Of a stretch of DNA of 21,208 nt, positions 16,319 through 21,208 are shown piece by piece. A program made the translations under genes and the position numbers. Under the pieces are notes generated by a model that was given only the letters and a program-made list of their open reading frames with translations, did no database searches and had not been told where the DNA came from. Positions within the stretch are counted from its first letter, which is position 1, and every line of letters starts with the position of its first letter. The DNA comes from Burkholderia gladioli (GTDB lineage Bacteria; Pseudomonadota; Gammaproteobacteria; Burkholderiales; Burkholderiaceae). The stretch spans positions 1 to 21,208 of the forward strand of contig WNEB01000006.1 of the NCBI GenBank assembly GCA_009914575.1, read 5' to 3'.

Positions 16319-16819
16319 TTGACGGGTCCCTCCCTTCCGCACCTCCCCGGCACGCAGCCTGTCGCGCTGCGTGCATCGACGACGCTGCGCGTCGTGCTGG
16401 CAGCCTTCGTCGCGCTTTGCGCGGCGGCTGCCGGTGCGAGCGCAGCGTCGTTCGTCGGAGGCGCGGAAGCGGTGTTCGTCGGGTTGCTGAGTGCGGCCTT
16501 GCTCGCCTCGCTGGCGCGGAAAACCAGTGCGCGCCGTGTGCCGTGCGCGTTGCGGCTCGAACCGGGTACCGGCGCGTTGGCCGCGTACGATCGTTCGGGG
16601 CGACGCCTCGCGCACGGTGCCGTGGTTCGCTGCACGCATTGGGCGGACCGGCTGCTGGTGCTCGAGATTGCACGCGAGCACGGGCGTCCGGTGCCGTTCG
16701 TGGTGCCGACCGCGATTAGCGGCGCTTGCGTCGGCCACGGCCGCTTTCGCGGCACGCCGGTGGGCGTTGCTACAATAGCGTTCCGCGTTGCATCCCTAGT
16801 TAACGGATTTGTCAGGTGA
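16319..16819 (+). CDS. Small two-helix membrane protein before rpoE, possibly YgfX-like
   Basis: A 166-residue frame that would start at TTG 16319, 12 bases after fabF. Two hydrophobic segments (about 22-45 and 50-66) are followed by a soluble C-terminal half with LRLEPGTGALAAYDRSGRR and a beta-rich stretch LLVLEIAREHGRPVPFVVP. This layout recalls the YgfX/CptA family (two helices, then a small cytoplasmic domain), but similarity is weak and I do not assign it. The stop TGA (16817-16819) overlaps the rpoE GTG, and the rpoE promoter candidate lies inside its 3' end. A start at a later codon is possible. Confidence 0.6.
   Translation: MTGPSLPHLPGTQPVALRASTTLRVVLAAFVALCAAAAGASAASFVGGAEAVFVGLLSAALLASLARKTSARRVPCALRLEPGTGALAAYDRSGRRLAHGAVVRCTHWADRLLVLEIAREHGRPVPFVVPTAISGACVGHGRFRGTPVGVATIAFRVASLVNGFVR
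16768..16776 (+). promoter_or_regulatory. Extended -10 promoter candidate for rpoE
   Basis: TGCTACAAT places TGC directly before TACAAT (16771-16776), one base from the consensus -10. It lies 40 bases before the rpoE start and inside the preceding coding frame. No convincing -35 is present, and I saw no clear sigma-E-type GGAACTT site, so autoregulation is not shown here. Confidence 0.5.
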
Positions 16820-17415
16820 GTGAAAAAGAAATCGATCAGGTCCTGGTCGAGCGCGTTCAGAAAGGCGACAAGGCGGCGTTCGAACTCCTGGTCTCCAAAT
16901 ACCACCGCAAGATCATCCGGCTGATCTCGCGTCTCGTGCGGGATCCCGCCGAGGTCGAGGATGTGGCCCAGGACGCGTTCATCAAGGCTTACCGCGCGTT
17001 GCCGCAGTTTCGCGGCGAATCCGCTTTCTATACGTGGTTGTACCGAATTGCCGTCAATACGGCCAAGAACTACCTTGCGACCCAGGGGCGCCGCGCGCCG
17101 ACGTCCACTGAAGCGGATGCAGAAGAAGCGGAAACTTTCTCGGATGCGGACCAACTAAGGGATATCAACACGCCCGAGTCGATGTTGATGAGCAAGCAGA
17201 TCGCCGAAACGGTGAACGCTGCGATGGCCCTGTTGCCCGAGGAGTTGCGTCAGGCCATCACATTGCGGGAAATCGAGGGCCTGAGCTACGAGGAAATCGC
17301 GGAAATGATGGATTGCCCGATCGGCACCGTCCGTTCGCGAATCTTCCGGGCCCGCGAGGCGATCGCCAACAAGTTGCGTCCGCTTCTCGACACACCTGAA
17401 GGCAGGCGCTGGTAA
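16816..17415 (+). CDS. rpoE: RNA polymerase sigma-E factor (RpoE/AlgU)
   Basis: An extracytoplasmic-function sigma factor that directs the envelope-stress response. The 199-residue protein has region 2 at about 22-95, with DVAQDAFIKAYRALPQF and FYTWLYRIAVN, and region 4 at about 145-190, with LREIEGLSYEEIAEMM and GTVRSRIFRAREAI as the DNA-binding helix-turn-helix. The length and the start MSEKEIDQVLVERVQ match AlgU/RpoE of proteobacteria. The GTG start overlaps the stop of the upstream membrane-protein gene. It is followed by its own regulators, rseA and rseB. Confidence 0.96.
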   Translation: MSEKEIDQVLVERVQKGDKAAFELLVSKYHRKIIRLISRLVRDPAEVEDVAQDAFIKAYRALPQFRGESAFYTWLYRIAVNTAKNYLATQGRRAPTSTEADAEEAETFSDADQLRDINTPESMLMSKQIAETVNAAMALLPEELRQAITLREIEGLSYEEIAEMMDCPIGTVRSRIFRAREAIANKLRPLLDTPEGRRW

Positions 17416-17487
17416 GTCCTGCCCGGGGTGCGGAAACGGCACGGGGTCCAGTTATACAGAGTTGTGTGTCACGACGGGGTATCGAAG

Positions 17488-18108
17488 ATGGGGAGCATCA
17501 TGGGGGCGGTCTCTACGCAATCGCATTCGCAAGGCAGCTCGCAGCGCGAGCGCCTGTCCGCACTGGTTGACGGCGAATCGTCCGACGGTCTGCCGCTCGG
17601 TCAGATCCTGGCCGCGTTCGGCGATACCGAACGTCGCGGCTGGGCTGAGTTTCACGCAATCGGCGACGCGCTGCGCTCCGATGATCTGGCGATCGCGCCG
17701 GCCGTCAGCCACGCCTTCACCGCCCGTTTTTCCGCCGCGTTCGCGGTCGAGCCGCACCTGATAGCGCCTGCCGCGCTGACGGTCGAGGCCGCCGCACCGG
17801 TTCGCAGCGCGCTGCGCCGCCGTCTCGTGCCGGGGTTGGCCGTGGCCGCTGCTGCCGCCATGTTCACCTGGATCGTCGTGCCCCAAATGCAGGGCGCCGG
17901 TCAGACGGGCGTCTCGCAGGTACAGGTGGCGTCGGTGGCGCCGCAGGATCTGCAGCGCGTGTCCGCGCCGGCCCGCCAGGATCTGAACATCATCCGCGAC
18001 GCGAGCCTCGATCAATATCTCGAAGCGCACCAGCAATTCGCGCAGCAGCCCGTCGTGTCGGGTTCGATGCCGCTCATTCGCACCGCCGTCACGACGCAAG
18101 GCCAATAA
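17488..18108 (+). CDS. rseA: Anti-sigma-E factor RseA/MucA
   Basis: RseA holds sigma-E at the inner membrane until stress proteolysis releases it. The N-terminal sigma-binding domain shows ERLSALVDGE and GWAEFHAIGDALRSD, the RseA/MucA signature. A single transmembrane helix follows at about 113-131 (LVPGLAVAAAAAMFTWIVV), then a periplasmic tail ending IRTAVTTQGQ, which contains the RseB-binding region by analogy. From ATG 17488 it is 206 residues. ATG 17500 is an equally good start, with GGGGAG close upstream. The frame extends to 17428, but that N-terminus does not fit. It lies 72 bases after rpoE, and rseB starts five bases after its stop. Confidence 0.9.
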   Translation: MGSIMGAVSTQSHSQGSSQRERLSALVDGESSDGLPLGQILAAFGDTERRGWAEFHAIGDALRSDDLAIAPAVSHAFTARFSAAFAVEPHLIAPAALTVEAAAPVRSALRRRLVPGLAVAAAAAMFTWIVVPQMQGAGQTGVSQVQVASVAPQDLQRVSAPARQDLNIIRDASLDQYLEAHQQFAQQPVVSGSMPLIRTAVTTQGQ

Positions 18109-18113
18109 ACTCG

Positions 18114-19169
18114 ATGCGGACATTGCTGTTGAATCGCGCCACTTCCGGCTGGACGCGGCTGCCTGCGCTCGTGTTGTGCGCTGCCGCACTGGTTTCCGTT
18201 CACAACCGCGCGATCGCGCAACCCGCACTCGATCCGGTCGCCGGCCCGCAAGCCGCGGTCGCCTGGCTAGATCGCATTCAGCAAGCCGCGCAATCCCAGA
18301 ACTACGACGGCACGTTCGTGTTCCAGCGCGGCAATTACGTGCAGTCGTCGCGGATCACCCATGTCGCCGCCAAGAGCGGCGAGTACGAGAAGATCGAGAG
18401 CCTCGACGGCAAGCCGCGCAAGCTGCTGCGTCATAACGACGACCTCGTCACGTTCGTGCCCGAGCGCCACCTTTGCGTGGTCGAGCGACGCCAGAACCGC
18501 GATGCGTTCCCGTCGCTGCTCGGCGCGAGCGGCGAGCAGGTGTTGTCCGCCTACGACGTCAAGCCGGTCGGCCAGGATCGCGTGGCCGGCATCGATGCCC
18601 AGGTCGTCCAGCTGGTGCCGAAGGACGCGAACCGCTTCGCCTACAAGCTCTGGACCGACGCCAAAACGGGCCTGCTGCTGCGCACGCAGACGCTCGACCC
18701 CGACGATCACGTGCTCGAACAGGTAGCGTTCTTGCAATTGCAGATCGGCGCCGCGAACCCGACCGAAAAAACCATCATCGCCAACGGCATCCGCAACCTC
18801 GACAACTGCACCGTGGTGCGACCGCCGGTCGCACCGGTCGACATCGAGGCGCAGGGCTGGAAGATCGCGCCGAGCGTGGCCGGCTTCCGCAAGATCCGCG
18901 AAGTGCGCCGGTCGATGGCCGCGCGCGATCCGAAGGCCGCGCCGATCGCGGTCGATCAGGCCGTGTTTACCGATGGCCTGGCCACCGTGTCCGCCTTCAT
19001 CGAGCCGGTGGAGAAGGGCTCGACGCGCAAGGAAGGGGCTGGCAGCACCGGCGCCACCCATGTGCTCGTCAAGCGCAGCGGTGATTTCTGGATCACCTTG
19101 CTTGGCGAAGTGCCGCAGGCAACGTTGCAGCAGTGCGCGGCTGCCATAGAATACAAGCCTTCGAAGTAA
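18114..19169 (+). CDS. rseB: Periplasmic sigma-E regulator RseB/MucB
   Basis: RseB binds the periplasmic part of RseA and protects it from cleavage; it also senses lipid or LPS intermediates. The 351-residue protein has a signal peptide with a hydrophobic core LPALVLCAAALVSV and a likely cleavage after Ala35 (AIA|QP). The mature part opens with AWLDRIQQAAQSQNYDGTFVFQRG, typical of MucB/RseB, and keeps YEKIESLDGKPRKLLR and FAYKLWTDAKTGLLLRT. The C-terminal domain (from about 235) is the smaller RseA-contacting part. It sits between rseA and mucD, the standard order. Confidence 0.94.
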   Translation: MRTLLLNRATSGWTRLPALVLCAAALVSVHNRAIAQPALDPVAGPQAAVAWLDRIQQAAQSQNYDGTFVFQRGNYVQSSRITHVAAKSGEYEKIESLDGKPRKLLRHNDDLVTFVPERHLCVVERRQNRDAFPSLLGASGEQVLSAYDVKPVGQDRVAGIDAQVVQLVPKDANRFAYKLWTDAKTGLLLRTQTLDPDDHVLEQVAFLQLQIGAANPTEKTIIANGIRNLDNCTVVRPPVAPVDIEAQGWKIAPSVAGFRKIREVRRSMAARDPKAAPIAVDQAVFTDGLATVSAFIEPVEKGSTRKEGAGSTGATHVLVKRSGDFWITLLGEVPQATLQQCAAAIEYKPSK

Positions 19170-19186
19170 GCTCCCGGTTTCCCGAC

Positions 19187-20716
19187 ATGATCAAAACCAC
19201 GCTGCGTACCTGGACGGTCGCGGCGGCGATGACGGCGTGCCTGCCCGTCGCGTCGCTGGCTGCGCAAACCGCTTCGCCTACCTCGGGCGCGTCGGCGCCG
19301 GTCGCCGCGTCGGTGCCCGTGGCGCCGCCCTCGGCGCCCGCGGCCCGCGCCGCGCTGCCCGATTTCGCCGATCTGGTCGAGAAGGCCGGCCCGGCCGTGG
19401 TCAACATCCGCACCACGGCGACCGTGCCGGCCGATCCGCTAGGCGCGTTCCAGCAAGGCCCGGACGACGGCGACATGTCGGAGTTCTTCCGTCGCTTCTT
19501 CGGCATTCCGCTGCCGCAAACGCCCGGCGCGCCCAAGAGCGCGCCCGATGCGCCCGACACCGAGCAGAATCGCGGCGTCGGTTCGGGCTTCATCCTGTCG
19601 CCCGACGGCTACGTGATGACCAACGCGCACGTGGTGGACGACGCCGACACGATCTACGTGACGCTGACCGACAAGCGCGAGTTCAAGGCCAAGCTGATCG
19701 GCGTGGACGAGCGCACCGATGTGGCGATCGTAAAGATCAACGCCACCAATCTGCCGAGCGTGGCGATCGGCGATTCGAACAAGGTGCGCGTGGGCGAGTG
19801 GGTCGTGGCGATCGGCTCGCCGTTCGGGCTCGACAACACGGTCACGGTCGGCATCGTCAGCGCGAAGGGTCGCAATACCGGCGATTACCTGCCGTTCATC
19901 CAGACCGACGTGGCCGTCAACCCCGGCAATTCGGGAGGCCCGCTGATCAACATGCAGGGCGAGGTGATCGGCATCAATTCGCAGATCTACAGCCGGACGG
20001 GCGGCTTCATGGGCATTTCGTTCGCGATTCCGATCGACGAGGCGATGCACGTGACCGAGCAGTTGAAGGCGTCGGGCAAGGTCACGCGCGGGCGCATCGC
20101 CGTGGCGATCGGCGAGGTCACCAAGGATGTCGCCTATTCGCTCGGCCTGCCGCGCGCGGAGGGTGCGCTGGTCAGCAGCGTCGAGCCGGGCGGCCCGGCC
20201 GACAAGGCCGGCGTGCAGGCCGGCGACATCATCCTCAAGTTCAACGGCCGCGACGTCGAGGAAGCCACCGACCTGCCGCGCATAGTCGGCGACACCAAGC
20301 CGGGCAGCCACGCAACGCTCACGATCTGGCGCAAGGGCGCCTCGCGCGACCTGCCGATCATGATCGCCGAAGTGCCGGCCGAGAAGAACGCGCGCAACGC
20401 CGACGGCAGGCCGAGCCAGCCGGTCAAGCCGCGCCAGAGCAACGCGCTCGGCCTGACGGTCAGCGATCTGACGGCCGATCAGCTGAAGGCGGCCAAGGTG
20501 CCGAACGGCGTGCACGTCGATGCGACCGACGGCCCGGCGGCGCGCGCCGGCCTCAAGCGCGACGACATCGTGATCCGCGTCGGCGATACCGACATCACGA
20601 GCGCGAAGCAGTTCGTCGACCTGACGTCGAAGCTCGATCCGTCGAAGATGGTGGCGGTGCTGGTGCGGCGCGGCGACAACACGCAGTTCATCCCGCTGCG
20701 CCAGCGTCAGAAATAA
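19187..20716 (+). CDS. mucD: Periplasmic serine protease/chaperone MucD (DegP/HtrA family)
   Basis: This HtrA protease degrades or refolds misfolded envelope proteins and is part of the sigma-E regulon in many proteobacteria. The 509-residue protein has a signal peptide (about 1-25, cleavage near SLA|AQ), then an Ala/Pro/Val-rich linker. The protease domain carries His148 (TNAHVV), Asp178 (ERTDVAIVKI) and Ser249 (NPGNSGGPLI). Two PDZ domains follow, at about 295-390 and 415-505, with a Pro-rich joint between them. The ATG at 19187 matches family starts; the frame upstream to 19133 overlaps rseB and is not used. It is last in the rpoE module. Confidence 0.95.
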   Translation: MIKTTLRTWTVAAAMTACLPVASLAAQTASPTSGASAPVAASVPVAPPSAPAARAALPDFADLVEKAGPAVVNIRTTATVPADPLGAFQQGPDDGDMSEFFRRFFGIPLPQTPGAPKSAPDAPDTEQNRGVGSGFILSPDGYVMTNAHVVDDADTIYVTLTDKREFKAKLIGVDERTDVAIVKINATNLPSVAIGDSNKVRVGEWVVAIGSPFGLDNTVTVGIVSAKGRNTGDYLPFIQTDVAVNPGNSGGPLINMQGEVIGINSQIYSRTGGFMGISFAIPIDEAMHVTEQLKASGKVTRGRIAVAIGEVTKDVAYSLGLPRAEGALVSSVEPGGPADKAGVQAGDIILKFNGRDVEEATDLPRIVGDTKPGSHATLTIWRKGASRDLPIMIAEVPAEKNARNADGRPSQPVKPRQSNALGLTVSDLTADQLKAAKVPNGVHVDATDGPAARAGLKRDDIVIRVGDTDITSAKQFVDLTSKLDPSKMVAVLVRRGDNTQFIPLRQRQK

Positions 20717-20726
20717 GCGCCGGCGC

Positions 20727-20816
20727 GTGGCGTTCACCCTCTACGGCCGCGGCTGGTGCCACCTGTGCGACGATTTTCGCGTCGCGCTGCGCCAGGCGGC
20801 GGTGTCCCAAACGTAG
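20727..20816 (+). pseudogene. Glutaredoxin-like gene cut by an IS30-family element
   Basis: From GTG 20727 the frame reads AFTLYGRGWCHLCDDFRVAL, a glutaredoxin/thioredoxin-fold start with the CHLC redox pair. A small glutaredoxin-family gene after mucD is common in Burkholderia. Similarity ends at about 20800, after some 25 codons, and the frame stops at TAG 20814-20816 in sequence belonging to the insertion element. The rest of the protein (normally about 80-100 residues) is absent, so the gene is inactivated. Confidence 0.75.
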
Positions 20817-21208
20817 TTGAAGGGCGGTTTCAAGAGTGAAGTGCAACACGCCGCTGGTTAATGGGCTGGAACTCGGTCGGCGGGGTTAGCCAGAACCTGA
20901 GCCAGGATTTGCAAAGGGGTGTGCCAGTTCAGTCCGGCGCGTGGTCGAGTGTTGAGTAAGTCGGCAATCGCATCGAGGTCGTCTTGAGAGTAGATGGACA
21001 GATCCGTGCCCTTGGGCAAGTACTGGCGCAGCAGGCCGTTGGTGTTCTCACACGTGCCGCGCTGCCAAGGGCTGTGCGGGTCGCAGAAGTAGACGCGAAC
21101 GTTGGTCGCGGCTGTCAGTTCGGCATGTCGCGCCATCTCGCGGCCTTGGTCGTAGGTCAACGTCTGGCGCAGCGGTTCGACGAGCAATTGAAGCTTGGTC
21201 GTGAAGGC
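20803..21208 (-). mobile_element. IS30-family insertion sequence, 3' part, runs off the right edge
   Basis: The transposase tail and about 50 bases of non-coding end are inside the window. The outer border lies somewhere between about 20795 and 20835, judged by where glutaredoxin similarity ends; I could not fix it because the other end and its terminal repeat are not visible. The segment GAAGTGCAACACGCC (20839-20853) probably belongs to or adjoins the terminal repeat. Confidence 0.75.
20858..21208 (-). CDS. IS30-family transposase, C-terminal 116 residues, open at the right edge
   Basis: The frame enters from the right edge and ends at TGA 20858-20860. It shows the last two blocks of the IS30 DDE domain: [15 protein letters not shown], with the second catalytic Asp, and [20 protein letters not shown], with the final catalytic Glu. 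[11 protein letters not shown] and [15 protein letters not shown] then follow, all characteristic of IS30. The usual block reads GTNENTNG, so GTCENTNG is a variant that keeps the Glu. The N-terminal DNA-binding half is outside the window. Confidence 0.9.
   Translation of the reverse strand, partial: AFTTKLQLLVEPLRQTLTYDQGREMARHAELTAATNVRVYFCDPHSPWQRGTCENTNGLLRQYLPKGTDLSIYSQDDLDAIADLLNTRPRAGLNWHTPLQILAQVLANPADRVPAH

Noticed and set aside
15045..16673. 542-codon open frame antisense to fabF
   Set aside because: Shadow of fabF and the following gene; its composition is typical of an antisense frame in high-GC DNA.

Overview
The window looks like a chromosomal segment of a high-GC betaproteobacterium, almost certainly Burkholderia sensu lato. 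The evidence is gene order and protein sequence: rne/moaA diverging from rluC, then yceD-rpmF-plsX-fabHDG-acpP-fabF, then rpoE-rseA-rseB-mucD followed by a glutaredoxin-like gene. No database search was possible, so species is not assigned.

Layout. (1) Positions 1-234 hold the 3' end of a probable IS5-family (IS903-like) transposase with its terminal repeat, then about 77 unexplained bases. Together they replace the C-terminal third of moaA. (2) Positions 223-4141, minus strand: truncated moaA, a strong hairpin, and rne (RNase E). (3) A 721-bp divergent spacer. (4) Positions 4863-7959, plus strand: rluC, a HAD phosphatase, a small Rieske protein and an SppA-type membrane peptidase, tightly packed. 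(5) Positions 8011-9353, minus strand: a tetrapyrrole-methylase-fold methyltransferase overlapping a Maf/YceF pyrophosphatase. (6) Positions 9407-16307, plus strand: a well-formed sigma-70 promoter leading into yceD, rpmF and the fatty-acid/phospholipid initiation cluster plsX-fabH-fabD-fabG-acpP-fabF, with hairpins between rpmF and plsX and between acpP and fabF. (7) Positions 16319-20716: a small membrane protein overlapping rpoE, then the envelope-stress module rseA-rseB-mucD. (8) Positions 20727-21208: a glutaredoxin-like gene cut after about 25 codons by an IS30-family element whose transposase runs off the window.

How the genes work together. The central block makes malonyl-ACP and acyl-ACP and starts fatty-acid and phospholipid synthesis, coupled to ribosomal protein L32 as in many proteobacteria. 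The next block is a sigma-E switch: RpoE, its membrane anti-sigma factor RseA, the periplasmic RseB that guards RseA, and the periplasmic protease/chaperone MucD.

What stands out is decay rather than a new system. moaA is truncated and carries two changes at conserved positions, yceD has an in-frame TAA with the rest of the protein intact behind it, and the glutaredoxin gene is cut by an IS. I found no phage, CRISPR, tRNA, rRNA, toxin-antitoxin or defence locus, and no convincing undescribed system.
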